In this document: positions 36,604 through 45,875 of the stretch, piece by piece
How positions within the stretch are numbered: the stretch's first letter is position 1
Layout: every line of letters starts with the position of its first letter
Source: Bosea sp. (in: a-proteobacteria)
Lineage (GTDB): Bacteria > Pseudomonadota > Alphaproteobacteria > Rhizobiales > Beijerinckiaceae
Length of the DNA: 64,000 nucleotides
Direction of reading: 5' to 3'
Assembly: GCA_023910605.1 (NCBI GenBank)
Contig: JAAVVV010000001.1
Span: 1,540,698-1,604,697 of the forward strand
Notes under the pieces: model-generated
The model's input: only the letters and a program-made list of their open reading frames with translations
Told to the model about the DNA's origin: nothing
Database searches by the model: none
Made by a program: the position numbers and the translations under genes

Positions 36604-37047
36604 TCAGAGCACCTTGCGATACTGCACGAAGCCGCTGCGGTCTGCTATGCGGTCGTAAAGTTTCATCGCCTCGGCATTGGACTCGTGCGTCAGCCAGTAC
36701 ACGCGCGAGCAGTCACGCTGGCGCGCGCGCACATAGACCGCCTCGATCAGCGCGCGGCCCACGCCGCCGCCGCGCAGATCGGGGTCAACATAAAGATCCT
36801 GAAGGTAGCAGTAATCGCCCACGGTCCAGGTGCTGGGATGGCAGATCCAGTGCACGAGGCCGACCGCGCGCCCGTCGCGACGGGCGAGAAAGCCGCCCAT
36901 CGCCGTGTTGCCGCCCGTCAGGCGCGCGAAGCTTCTTGCCGTCGTGTCAGCCGCGACGACCGCGTTGTAGAACGCCAGATAGCCCTGCCAGAGCGGTTCC
37001 CAGGCGGCCTGGTCGGCCGGCTTGAGGACAGTGATCGTTGTCTGCAT
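36604..37047 (-). CDS. GNAT family N-acetyltransferase
   Basis: A 147-residue GCN5-related acetyltransferase. The acetyl-CoA loop is DPDLRGGGVGRALIEAV (R/Q-x-x-G-x-G, about 90-106), preceded by the beta-4 strand YCYLQDLYV and followed by YWLTHESNAEAMKLYDRI. The substrate is unknown. It lies 35 bases downstream of the peroxiredoxin gene on the same strand, possibly in one operon. Confidence 0.9.
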   Translation of the reverse strand: MQTTITVLKPADQAAWEPLWQGYLAFYNAVVAADTTARSFARLTGGNTAMGGFLARRDGRAVGLVHWICHPSTWTVGDYCYLQDLYVDPDLRGGGVGRALIEAVYVRARQRDCSRVYWLTHESNAEAMKLYDRIADRSGFVQYRKVL

Positions 37048-37082
37048 CGCGGCAGGTCCGGTTTCGTGAAACTCTGTCCGGC

Positions 37083-37577
37083 TCAGGCGCCGGCGAGGTC
37101 CTTCATCAAGGCTTCCGCGCCGGAAATCTCGGCCTTGCCGGGCGCGTCCTCGATGTTGAGAGAGGCCACCACGCCGTCGCGCACCACCATCGAGAAGCGC
37201 TGGAAGCGGGTGCCCAGGCCAAAGCCCGAGCCGTCTAGCTCAAGTCCTGTCGCCTTGGCGAAATCGGCGTTGCCGTCGGAAAGGAACTCGATCTTGTCGC
37301 CGGCGCCCGTGTCCCTGGACCAGGCGTTCATCACGAACACGTCGTTCACCGCCACGACCGCGATGGCGTCGATGCCCCTGGCCTTGATCTCGTCGGCCTT
37401 GGCGAGGAAACCGGGCAGATGGTTGCGGTGGCATGTGGGCGTGAAGGCGCCCGGCACCGCGAACAGGACGACGCTGCGGCCCGCGAAGATCTCGTCGGTC
37501 GTGCGGGCAGCGGGGCCATCGGCGGTCATGACCCGGAACGTGCTCTGCGGCAGCCGGTCGCCAACCTTGATCGTCAT
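37083..37577 (-). CDS. Peroxiredoxin, Prx5 (atypical 2-Cys/1-Cys) type
   Basis: A 164-residue thiol peroxidase that reduces H2O2 and organic hydroperoxides. The peroxidatic motif PGAFTPTCH (Cys about 49) and the Prx5-type blocks FLAKADEIKARGID, VVAVNDVFVMNAW and LGTRFQRFSMVV are present. No second Cys is obvious in the chain, so it probably relies on glutathione/glutaredoxin or thioredoxin for recycling. gshA lies elsewhere in this window. Confidence 0.93.
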   Translation of the reverse strand: MTIKVGDRLPQSTFRVMTADGPAARTTDEIFAGRSVVLFAVPGAFTPTCHRNHLPGFLAKADEIKARGIDAIAVVAVNDVFVMNAWSRDTGAGDKIEFLSDGNADFAKATGLELDGSGFGLGTRFQRFSMVVRDGVVASLNIEDAPGKAEISGAEALMKDLAGA

Positions 37578-37721
37578 GGAACTCTCCTTGAGGCAGTGAA
37601 AAAGGTGTGTCGCAGGGGCGAAGCTGGAGCCCGAGGCTGAACCAGCCCGGCCGCGCCCGCCTCATCCCTCTGCCCGCATCATCTCGGATTGACGCGGCCG
37701 CGGAACGCCGCGAGCCGATAC

Positions 37722-38573
37722 CTATGGCTTCGTCGGCGACATGTCGAGATCGAACCTGACTTCGGTCGACTCCGGCAGCCCTGTGATCGTCAGCACGACC
37801 GGCACCATGCCCACCACGTTCTTGGGCTTGTCGTCCACCGGCACGCGCAGCACGCTCTGCGTCTCCTCGGTGGTGACCACGGACGGGGTTCCGAACAGCC
37901 AGCCCTCCGGCCCTTCGAGGAAGACATCCTGCAAGGCGGCGCCGTTCGGCGTGGCGATCGTCACTTCGACCATCTGGCGGCCATTCTCCTTGCGGGTGAC
38001 CGCGGAGACGAGCCCGACGAGGTCGTCGAGCTTGCCCGGTTCCTTGGCGCGCGGCGCCTGCGCGCGGAAGCGGTTGAGTTCGCCGGTGAGCGCCGTCTCG
38101 TTCGCTTCCGGCAGCTTGAGCATGACCTCGGCCTTGACCGGGATGCAGATGGCGTCGCACACGGCATAATCGAGCTTCAGCAGCGCGGTGACGGCCTTGC
38201 CGGCTTCGGCAGGCCGGATCAGCGCGGGAAAGATCACGTGGCCCTTGTAGCCAATGGTGGTAAGGCCATGATCTACGAAGCGTTTCGGCGCCGGCCAGCG
38301 CACCGAGACCGATCCGAGGTTCTCCGAGCCGCTCCAGTCGAAGATCGGTGGCACGCCTGAATCGCCGGGCTGGCGCCAGTATGTCTTGAAGCCGCTCGCC
38401 ATGGTTATCTCGACCCCGACGCGATAGGCGCCATCAGGATTGCGCCCACCGGCGATGAGCCGGACCGAGGAGTGACTGGCCCGTGACCATTGCGAGGACA
38501 CGGCCTCCGGCTGCGCCAGCGCAGGCGCGGCCATCATGAAGCCCAAGGCTAGGCAGAAAAAAGTCAGACGCAT
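37722..38573 (-). CDS. Exported DsbD N-terminal-domain-like protein
   Basis: A 283-residue protein with a signal peptide (MRLTFFCLALGFMMAAPALA). It resembles the periplasmic DsbD-alpha/cytochrome-c-biogenesis domain, including the conserved KTYWRQPGDSGVPP block and a Cys pair in YAVCDAICIPVKAEV. The transmembrane and thioredoxin domains of full DsbD are absent, so it must work with a separate membrane electron donor (CcdA-like), none of which is seen nearby. Start at 38573. It is divergent from yqgE, a pairing common in Hyphomicrobiales. Confidence 0.85.
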   Translation of the reverse strand: MRLTFFCLALGFMMAAPALAQPEAVSSQWSRASHSSVRLIAGGRNPDGAYRVGVEITMASGFKTYWRQPGDSGVPPIFDWSGSENLGSVSVRWPAPKRFVDHGLTTIGYKGHVIFPALIRPAEAGKAVTALLKLDYAVCDAICIPVKAEVMLKLPEANETALTGELNRFRAQAPRAKEPGKLDDLVGLVSAVTRKENGRQMVEVTIATPNGAALQDVFLEGPEGWLFGTPSVVTTEETQSVLRVPVDDKPKNVVGMVPVVLTITGLPESTEVRFDLDMSPTKP

Positions 38574-38766
38574 GGACGATCTGTTTAGTTGCATTTGATG
38601 GCAAAGGCGAGACGCCAGACCAGGCATTTCGAAACAGTGATCCTGCCGTGATCGTCAGGCGCGCGAAGCCGCAGCTTTGTGATGCCCCGCAGGACCGGAA
38701 AGAATAATCGCTCGCCAGCTGTTTCGATCCTGTTTATTTTCCGCGCAACTGGGATAGCATGGGCAG

Positions 38767-39378
38767 ATGAGGATCGCGGACGTTTCAAAATCGTCTGGCC
38801 GCAGCTATCTCGACGGCCAGTGCCTGATCGCCATGCCCGGCATGCGCGACGAGCGCTTCAAGCGCACGGTTGTCTATGTCTGCGCCCATTCCGATGAAGG
38901 GGCGATGGGCCTTGTCATCAATCGTCGCGCGCCGGATGTGCAGCTGTCCGAGCTTCTGCTCCAGCTCGGCATCGTCGAGAACGAGCAGGCGATCCGGCTC
39001 CGTCCCTCCGAGGCTGAAGTTCAGGTGCTGCGCGGCGGCCCCGTCGAAACCGGGCGCGGCTTCGTCCTGCACTCGTCGGATTACTTCACCGATGCCTCGA
39101 CCCTGCCCATCGACGACGGCGTGTGCCTGACCCACACCATCGACGTGCTGCGCGCCATCGCGGTGGGCGACGGGCCACGCCAGGCGGTGCTGGCCCTTGG
39201 TTATGCGGGCTGGGGGGCTGGACAGCTCGAACACGAGATTCAGGCCAATGGCTGGCTGCACTGCGATGCCGATGCCGGGCTGCTCTTCGACATCAGCCAC
39301 GACACCAAGTACCAGCGCGCCTTGTCCAAGCTCGGCATTGATCCGGGGCGGCTCTCCAGCGCCGCCGGCCATGGCTGA
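38767..39378 (+). CDS. YqgE/AlgH family protein (DUF179/UPF0301)
   Basis: A 203-residue protein with the UPF0301 signatures: [13 protein letters not shown] at the N-terminus, [24 protein letters not shown] and [16 protein letters not shown]. The biochemical function is unknown. It begins with the ATG at 38767. The stop is only 3 bases from the stop of the convergent EAL gene. Confidence 0.93.
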   Translation: MRIADVSKSSGRSYLDGQCLIAMPGMRDERFKRTVVYVCAHSDEGAMGLVINRRAPDVQLSELLLQLGIVENEQAIRLRPSEAEVQVLRGGPVETGRGFVLHSSDYFTDASTLPIDDGVCLTHTIDVLRAIAVGDGPRQAVLALGYAGWGAGQLEHEIQANGWLHCDADAGLLFDISHDTKYQRALSKLGIDPGRLSSAAGHG

Positions 39379-39381
39379 GGC

Positions 39382-42264
39382 TCAGGCGGCCTTTTCGACC
39401 GCACCGACCAGACGGCGCGCCTCTTCGCCGCTCATCGCCTCGCCAAAGGCGAAACCTTGCGCATACTGGGCCCCGATCTGGTAAAGTTCGATCGCGTCGG
39501 ACTCGCTCTCCACCCCCTCGGCCACCACGTCCATGCCGAGGTCCGCCGCCAGCGCCATGATCGAGCGCAGGATCACGGGCTGCTTGCCCTGGGCCATCTG
39601 GCGCACGAAGCTCTGGTCGATCTTGATCGTGTCGAAGGGGAAGCGCTCGAGATAGGCGAGGGACGAATAGCCCGTGCCGAAATCATCGAGCGACAGCCCC
39701 GCGCCCAGCGCCCTGATGCGTGTGAGCATCTGCGCGGCATATTCGGGGTTCTCCATCACCAGGCTTTCGGTGAGTTCCAGCTTCAGCGTCTGAGGCAGCA
39801 CGCGGTGGCGCCCCAGCGCCTGCTTCACGTCATGCAGAAGGTCATGGCGCAGAAGCTGGCGGCTGGAGATGTTGACGCTGGCGAAAATCGGCGGGTCCAC
39901 ATCCAGCGCCGCCTGCCAGGCGGAAAGCTCCCGTGCGGTGCGCTCCAGCACGAAGGCGCCCAGCTCCACGATAAGCCCGGTCTCCTCCGCCACGGGGATG
40001 AACACCTGCGGGTTGATGCGTCCTTCCTTGGGGTGGTCCCAGCGCAGCAGCGCCTCGAACCCTGCGATGGTGCGGTCCTCCAGCCGGACGATGGGCTGGA
40101 AAAACACCTTCATCTCGCCCCGCTCGATGGCGCGGCGCAGGTCGCTCTCCAGAGCCAGCCTGTCATTGCGGTCGGTGCGCATGGTCGGCCGGAAGATCTC
40201 GATGCGGTCCCCGCCCTGGCGCTTGGCGTGGACCATGGCGAGCTCGGCATTCTTCATGACGTCGTCGCGCTTGATGGCCACCGCCCCGTCATAGAAGGCG
40301 ACGCCGATCGAGGCAGTGAGGAAGATCTCCCGCTCGGACTGGGTGATCGGCGTATTGACCGCGCGGCGGATCAGTTCAGTCAGCTGGTTCAGCCGCTCAT
40401 GCTCGCGCTCGGAGAGGATGATCATCGCGAATTCGTCGCTCGCCACCCGCGCCAGCGTATCCTGGGGCCTCAGGATCCGCGCGAGCCGGCGCGCCACCGT
40501 CAGCAGGATGGAATCGCCCGCCGACATGCCCACCGATTCATTGACCGCCTTGAAGCGGTCCATGTCGATGAAGATGACGGTGGGCTGGATGCCCTCATCC
40601 TGCCGCGCCAGCGCCAGCGCCGCGTCCAGCCGGTCCTGGAAGAGCTGCCGGTTTGGCAGGCCGGTGAGCTTGTCATGCACGGCGTCATGCATCAGGCGCT
40701 CCTGCGCCATCCGATCGTCGGTCACGTCGCAGATGGTGCCGACGATGCGGATCACCTCGCCATCCGAGCCCGTGATGGGGCGGGCTTTCACCTGATGCCA
40801 CTGATAGGGGCCATTGGCGGCGCGCAGGCGGATGTCGAGATTGATCTTGCCGCGCCGGTGCTCGATCAGCCCGGCCAGCGTCATCCGCCAGGAATCGCGG
40901 TCGGCGGGATGCAGGTGGTCCAGCCAGCGCCCCGCCTGGCCTTCGAGCGTCCCGCGCGAGAGCCCGAGCGAGGCTTCCAGCTCCGGGGAGACATGCACCT
41001 TGTCGGAGACCACGTCCCAGTCGAACACGACGTCGCCCGAGCCGGTCAGCGCCAGCGCCTTGCGCTCGGAATCGGTGATGACCCCGGCCGCCATGCCGCC
41101 GCCGGCGATGGCATGCTGCAGCACGGTGAAGCCGATCAGGATGACAATGAGCACCAGCCCGCCGATGAGGGCAGCAGGCACGAGATCGCGCGTCAGTTGC
41201 CCCGCCACGGTGAAGCCGGCCGCAGCCACCCAGACGCTCAGCACGAACCAGGTGGGGATCAGCATGATGGCCCGGTCATAGCCATGGCTGGCCAGATGCA
41301 GCACCAGCACAAAGCCGATCGCCGCGACCGCCGCGATCGACATGCGGGCCACGCCGGACGCCACTGGCGGATCGACCACCGCGAGCGCGATCAGCCCAGC
41401 CAGCCCGATCAGCCAGGCGGCGGTGATGTGCCCATAGCGCACATGCCAGCGCGCGAGGTTGAGATAGGCGAAGAGGAAGACCAGCAAGGTCGCCGCCAGC
41501 ACGGCCTCCGCGCCAGCCCGATAGATGCGCTCCGCCGAGGGCGACAGCGGGAATATGCGCTGGAAAAAGCCGAAGTCGAGCCCTGCATAGGCGAGAACCG
41601 CCCAGGCCAGCGCCGCCGAAGCCGGAAAGATCACTGCGCCCTTGACCACGAAGGTGATCGTGAGGAACAGCGCCACCAGCCCGGCGATGCCGATGATGAT
41701 GCCCTTGTAGAGCGTCAGGCCGTTCAGCTTTTCGCGATAGGCGTCGGGTTCCCAGAGGTAGAGCTGCGGCAGACGGTTGGAATTGAGCTCGGCCACGAAG
41801 GTGATGGTGGCCCCCGGATCAAGCGTGATGAGGAAGACATCGGCCTCCGTGCTGTCCTCCCGCTCGGGCCTGAGGCCCTGGCTCGCGGTCACCGCCTCGA
41901 TGCGCGAGGAGCCGAGGTCGGGCCAGATCACGCCAGAGCCGATCAGCCGGTGGAAAGGCGCGACCAGAAGCCGGTCGATCTGCTCGTCGCTGTCGTTCTT
42001 GAGCGCGAACACGATCCAGTCCGGCCGCGATCCGGCCTCGCGGGCGCGCACGGCGATGCGGCGCACGATGCCGTCTGCGCCGGGGGCGGTCGAGATCTGG
42101 ATCACGTCGCCATCGGAGCGGTTGCGCGTCACCGTCTCCGTCAGGTCCAGCGCCGGCACGTCCACCGGCACCCGCACCGCCTCCACGGCGGCCGCGCCCT
42201 GCACGAAGGCGACCAGCGCCAGCAGGCTCAGCAGACACGTCCTGAGGAGGCTCAAGAGGGGCAC
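39382..42264 (-). CDS. Membrane-bound 7TM-PAS-GGDEF-EAL protein, probable c-di-GMP phosphodiesterase
   Basis: About 960 residues. Domains in order: an N-terminal hydrophobic signal/anchor (about 5-25), a periplasmic sensory domain (about 30-170), a seven-helix 7TM-DISM-like membrane region (about 180-390), PAS (about 400-510), GGDEF (about 530-690) and EAL (about 705-955). The GGDEF motif is degenerate (VASDEF). The EAL domain keeps its key residues: FEALLRWDHP, SVNISSRQL, LELTES, DDFGTGYSSLAYLE, KIDQSFV and VAEGVE. Hydrolysis of c-di-GMP is therefore likely and synthesis unlikely. I chose the GTG at 42264 because upstream sequence runs into rimJ in an unconserved frame. Confidence 0.88.
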   Translation of the reverse strand: MPLLSLLRTCLLSLLALVAFVQGAAAVEAVRVPVDVPALDLTETVTRNRSDGDVIQISTAPGADGIVRRIAVRAREAGSRPDWIVFALKNDSDEQIDRLLVAPFHRLIGSGVIWPDLGSSRIEAVTASQGLRPEREDSTEADVFLITLDPGATITFVAELNSNRLPQLYLWEPDAYREKLNGLTLYKGIIIGIAGLVALFLTITFVVKGAVIFPASAALAWAVLAYAGLDFGFFQRIFPLSPSAERIYRAGAEAVLAATLLVFLFAYLNLARWHVRYGHITAAWLIGLAGLIALAVVDPPVASGVARMSIAAVAAIGFVLVLHLASHGYDRAIMLIPTWFVLSVWVAAAGFTVAGQLTRDLVPAALIGGLVLIVILIGFTVLQHAIAGGGMAAGVITDSERKALALTGSGDVVFDWDVVSDKVHVSPELEASLGLSRGTLEGQAGRWLDHLHPADRDSWRMTLAGLIEHRRGKINLDIRLRAANGPYQWHQVKARPITGSDGEVIRIVGTICDVTDDRMAQERLMHDAVHDKLTGLPNRQLFQDRLDAALALARQDEGIQPTVIFIDMDRFKAVNESVGMSAGDSILLTVARRLARILRPQDTLARVASDEFAMIILSEREHERLNQLTELIRRAVNTPITQSEREIFLTASIGVAFYDGAVAIKRDDVMKNAELAMVHAKRQGGDRIEIFRPTMRTDRNDRLALESDLRRAIERGEMKVFFQPIVRLEDRTIAGFEALLRWDHPKEGRINPQVFIPVAEETGLIVELGAFVLERTARELSAWQAALDVDPPIFASVNISSRQLLRHDLLHDVKQALGRHRVLPQTLKLELTESLVMENPEYAAQMLTRIRALGAGLSLDDFGTGYSSLAYLERFPFDTIKIDQSFVRQMAQGKQPVILRSIMALAADLGMDVVAEGVESESDAIELYQIGAQYAQGFAFGEAMSGEEARRLVGAVEKAA

Positions 42265-42409
42265 GGGCGGGTTGGAACCTGCTATCTTGGGGGGACGGCG
42301 CGGCGTCCTGTCTGGATGATGGTGGCGACAACTGCTAATCAGCGCCAGTGGCGAGGGCAAGGCAGGGCCGCCGAGCCCGGTGGATAAGCCGCGACGGCGA
42401 TCACCGCTC

Positions 42410-42997
42410 TCACCGGCGCGGGTCCGAGGCCAGCAGCGCATAGAGCAGGTGATCCTCCCATCGGCCGGCGATGCACAGATACTGCCGCGCGAAGCCCTCG
42501 CGCTGGAAGCCGACCCGTTCGAGCAGGGTGCGCGAGCGGTCATTTGACGGCAGGCAGGCGGCCTCGATGCGCCGCAGGTGCAGATCCTCGAAGGCATGGC
42601 GCGTCACGGCCTTCACCGCGCGGGTCATGTAGCCTTGCCCGGCATGGGGCTCGCCGATCCAGTAGCCCATGGTGCAGGCCTGGGCCACGCCCCGCCTCAC
42701 CAGCCCGAGCGTGAGGCCGCCCACCAGCGCCTGGTCCTGCATGCGGAAGATGAGGAAGGCATAGGCCTCGTCCGCATCACCTTCGGCGGCCGCGCGCTTC
42801 ACCCGCTGGCGGAAGGCGCGGCGCGTCAGGTCGTCCTCGCTCCAGATCGGCTCCCACGGCTCGAGGAAGGCCCGGCTGCGCGCCCTCAGCGCCGCCCATT
42901 CCTCGAAATCGTCCATGATGGGATGGCGCAGCATCACTCCGTCGCCCTTGAGGACTGCTCTCGGTGTGGTGTCGGCGGTGAAGCGGAACAGGGCCAT
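42410..42997 (-). CDS. GNAT acetyltransferase, RimJ/RimL type
   Basis: A 195-residue acetyltransferase resembling ribosomal-protein alanine N-acetyltransferases (RimJ/RimL). It shows LRHPIMDDFEEWAALR, MGYWIGEPHAGQGYMTRAV (acetyl-CoA loop, about 118-136) and ACLPSNDRSRTLLERVGF. The physiological target (S5, S18 or another protein) cannot be fixed. It lies 27 bases after the M16 gene on the same strand, a conserved thrC-M16-rimJ order. Confidence 0.9.
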   Translation of the reverse strand: MALFRFTADTTPRAVLKGDGVMLRHPIMDDFEEWAALRARSRAFLEPWEPIWSEDDLTRRAFRQRVKRAAAEGDADEAYAFLIFRMQDQALVGGLTLGLVRRGVAQACTMGYWIGEPHAGQGYMTRAVKAVTRHAFEDLHLRRIEAACLPSNDRSRTLLERVGFQREGFARQYLCIAGRWEDHLLYALLASDPRR

Positions 42998-43024
42998 GCG
43001 CTGGGTAGCGTCCTCGTGGTCGAT

Positions 43025-44371
43025 TCAATGTGCGCCAGAAGCCGTCAGATCCGCAAGTTTCAAGTCTGCGGCCTTGATCTTCGGCCCGACCATGGCAAGC
43101 GTTGGCGGCGAGGCGAGCACGTCGAGCGCGGCCGCGCGCACATCCTGCGCCGTCACCGCGTCGATGCGCGCCGCGATCTCGTCGCGCGGGATGACGCGCC
43201 CGAAGGTCAGCACCTGGCGCGCCAGCTGCTCCACGCGGCCGCCCGGCGTTTCCAGCGCGCCGAGCAGGCCCACCTTCATCTGCGCCCGCGCGCGCTGCAC
43301 CTCGGCCTCGCTCACGCTCTGGCCCGCATCGCGCAGGCAGTGCATGCACACCCGCACCAGTTCCGGAATGTCCTTGGGCGCCGTGCCGGCGCCGATGCCG
43401 AAGACCCCGGCATCGGTGAAGGCCCAATGGAACGCGTCGATGGCATAGGCGAGGCCGCGCGTCTCGCGCACCTCCTGAAACAGCCGCGACGAAAGGCCGC
43501 CGCCCATCACGGTCGCCAAAACCTGGAGCGCATGATGCTCGCCGCCGGTGAAGGGCTGCCCCCTGAATCCGAGCACGAGATGGCTCTGGTCGGTGCGCGC
43601 CACGCGCCGCACCTCCCCGCCCGTGTAGAGCGCGCGATGGGCCTGGTCCGAGGCCGATGCGCCCGCCGGAGCAAGGAGCCCGGCAGGCAGGGGCGCAAAG
43701 GCGGCGCTGGCCAGCGCCACGAGCCGATCATGGTCCACCGCGCCGCAGGCGGCGATGACCATGCGCCCGGCGGTGTAATGCCCGGCAAGATAGGCGCGGA
43801 TCGCATCGGCATCGAAGCCCTGCACCGTTTCCGGCGTGCCGAGGATGGCGCGGCCGAGCGGCTGTTCGGCGAAGCCGCGCGCCAGGAACAGGTCGTAGAC
43901 GAGATCGTCCGGCGTATCCTCCACCGCCGCCAGTTCCTGCAGGATCACGCCCTTCTCGCGGGCCAGTTCCTCCGCCGCGAAGCTGGAGTTGAGCAGGATG
44001 TCGGCCAGGATGTCGATGGCGAGGGTAAGGTCCTCTTCCAGCGTGCGTGCGGTGTAGCAGGTGTATTCGATGCTCGTGGCGGCGTTGATGTCGCCGCCCA
44101 CGGCCTCGATCTCCTCGGCGATCTGCCGCGCCGAGCGCCGCGCCGTGCCCTTGAAGGCCATATGCTCTAGCAGGTGCGCCAGCCCGTGCTGCCCCGCCGC
44201 CTCATGGCGGGAGCCGGCGCTGATCCACACGCCCAGCGACACGGTGGAGGCATGGTTCATGCGCTCGGACACGATCCGCAGCCCCGAAGGCAGGGTGGTG
44301 ATCGTCACGCCTTCGTCGCCGGGCATGATCAGCCCGGGCGCAGCCGCCGGAAGGGTGAGCTTGGCGCTCAT
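43025..44371 (-). CDS. M16 family zinc peptidase, processing-peptidase-like
   Basis: A 448-residue M16B peptidase related to mitochondrial processing peptidase beta and to single-chain bacterial homologues. The zinc motif HLLEHMAFKGT (about 62-72) is intact. The third-ligand Glu region follows (LEEDLTLAIDILADI), and the C-terminal half has SSRLFQEVRETRGLAYAID. Unlike the pair at 5.3-7.9 kb, no inactive partner is encoded next to it. The start overlaps the thrC stop (ATGA). Confidence 0.94.
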   Translation of the reverse strand: MSAKLTLPAAAPGLIMPGDEGVTITTLPSGLRIVSERMNHASTVSLGVWISAGSRHEAAGQHGLAHLLEHMAFKGTARRSARQIAEEIEAVGGDINAATSIEYTCYTARTLEEDLTLAIDILADILLNSSFAAEELAREKGVILQELAAVEDTPDDLVYDLFLARGFAEQPLGRAILGTPETVQGFDADAIRAYLAGHYTAGRMVIAACGAVDHDRLVALASAAFAPLPAGLLAPAGASASDQAHRALYTGGEVRRVARTDQSHLVLGFRGQPFTGGEHHALQVLATVMGGGLSSRLFQEVRETRGLAYAIDAFHWAFTDAGVFGIGAGTAPKDIPELVRVCMHCLRDAGQSVSEAEVQRARAQMKVGLLGALETPGGRVEQLARQVLTFGRVIPRDEIAARIDAVTAQDVRAAALDVLASPPTLAMVGPKIKAADLKLADLTASGAH

Positions 44372-45783
44372 GCCGCCACCGAGCGCACGGCGCGGGCCTG
44401 GCTGCGGATGAAGCGCTCGACATCGCCCTGCGCATTGGGCAGGCGCGTGAACAGCTCCTTGCGCTCCAGCAGGTCGGACAGATGCGCCGGCAGGGCGGGG
44501 TGGACGCCGGAGGCTGCGCGCACGGCGTCGGGAAACTTGGCCGGGTGCGCGGTGCCCAGCACCACCATCGGCGTGCGCGGGTCCGCTGCGAGTCCCTGCC
44601 TTGCCGCATCGACGCCGATCGCCGTGTGCGGATCGAGCAGGTAGCCCGCCTGCCGCCAGACGGAGGCGATTTCGCCGGCCGTCGCGGCCTCGCTCACCGC
44701 CACCGCATCGAACTCGCCGCGAATGGCCTCGAGCGGCCCTGGCTCCACCTCGAAACGCTTCGACTGGGCGAGGTTGCCCATCATGCGCCTGATGGCGACG
44801 CCGTCGCGTCCATGCGCCTCGAACAGCAGGCGCTCGAAGTTGGACGATACCTGGATGTCCATCGACGGCGATGTGGTCGGCGTCACGCCCGTGGCCTGGT
44901 AGGCGCCCGTGCGCACGGTGCGCACCAGGATGTCATTGACGTTCGTCGCCACAACCAGCCGCTCGATCGGCAAGCCCATGCGCTTGGCGACCCAGCCTGC
45001 CAGCACGTCGCCGAAATTGCCGGTCGGCACCGAGAACGACACCGGCCGGCCGGGCGCCCCCAGTGAAACGGCGGCGGTGAAGTAGTAGACGACCTGCGCT
45101 GCGATGCGGCCCCAGTTGATCGAGTTGACGCCCGACAGGCGCATCTCGTCGCGGAAGGCCTGATGGTTGAACATCGCCTTCACAAGCGCCTGGCAGTCGT
45201 CGAAATCGCCATCGATGGCGAGGGCGTGGACATTGGGCGCGTCCACGGTGGTCATCTGCCGGCGCTGCACCTCGGAGACCCGGCCGTGGGGATAGAGGAT
45301 GAAGATGTCGACCTGGCTGAGGCCGCGGAAGGCCTCGATCGCCGCTCCGCCCGTGTCGCCCGAGGTCGCGCCAACGATTGTCGCGCGCTGGCCCCGCTCG
45401 GTGAGCACATGGTCCATCATGCGCCCGAGCAGCTGCATCGCCACGTCCTTGAAGGCCAGCGTGGGGCCGTGGAACAGCTCCTGCACGAAGAGATTGTCGC
45501 CGATCTGCACGAGCGGACACACTGCCGGATGGCGGAAGCTGGCATAGGCCGCGTCGATCATGCCATCGAGCGCCGCTTGCGGGATCTCCCCGCCCACCAG
45601 AGCGCCCATCACGGTCTTTGCGACGCTGGCGTAGGACTGGCCGGCAAAGCCTGCGATCTCGTCCTGGCTGAGGCGCGGATAGCTCTCGGGCACGTACAGA
45701 CCGCCATCGCGCGCCAGCCCCGCCAACAGCGCGTCGCAGAAGGAAAGGGCGGGGGCCTCGCCCCGCGTGGAGATGTGCAGCAC
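44368..45783 (-). CDS. thrC: Threonine synthase
   Basis: PLP enzyme that converts O-phosphohomoserine to threonine, complementing thrB in this window. The 471-residue product has the PLP Lys in GPTLAFKDVAMQLLG (about 110), ATSGDTGGAAIEAF and VPTGNFGDVLAGW (phosphate-binding Gly/Ser loop). I choose the GTG at 45783 (VLHISTRGEAPALSF), which matches the family N-terminus and has GAGGA about 8 bases upstream. The frame extends to 45816 without conservation. Confidence 0.95.
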   Translation of the reverse strand: MLHISTRGEAPALSFCDALLAGLARDGGLYVPESYPRLSQDEIAGFAGQSYASVAKTVMGALVGGEIPQAALDGMIDAAYASFRHPAVCPLVQIGDNLFVQELFHGPTLAFKDVAMQLLGRMMDHVLTERGQRATIVGATSGDTGGAAIEAFRGLSQVDIFILYPHGRVSEVQRRQMTTVDAPNVHALAIDGDFDDCQALVKAMFNHQAFRDEMRLSGVNSINWGRIAAQVVYYFTAAVSLGAPGRPVSFSVPTGNFGDVLAGWVAKRMGLPIERLVVATNVNDILVRTVRTGAYQATGVTPTTSPSMDIQVSSNFERLLFEAHGRDGVAIRRMMGNLAQSKRFEVEPGPLEAIRGEFDAVAVSEAATAGEIASVWRQAGYLLDPHTAIGVDAARQGLAADPRTPMVVLGTAHPAKFPDAVRAASGVHPALPAHLSDLLERKELFTRLPNAQGDVERFIRSQARAVRSVAA

Positions 45784-45875
45784 GGCGGAAATCCTCGGCG
45801 CGTGATCAAGGGCCAATGGTGGAATGGGGCTGTCCTATAGGCGTAAACGCCCCCGCGCGCCAGATTGACGTAGCG

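Noticed and set aside
39457..42387. A 976-codon open frame on the plus strand opposite the EAL gene
   Set aside because: High GC content creates long antisense frames. The translation is His/Arg/Gln-rich with no domain, whereas the minus strand has clear PAS, GGDEF and EAL motifs.
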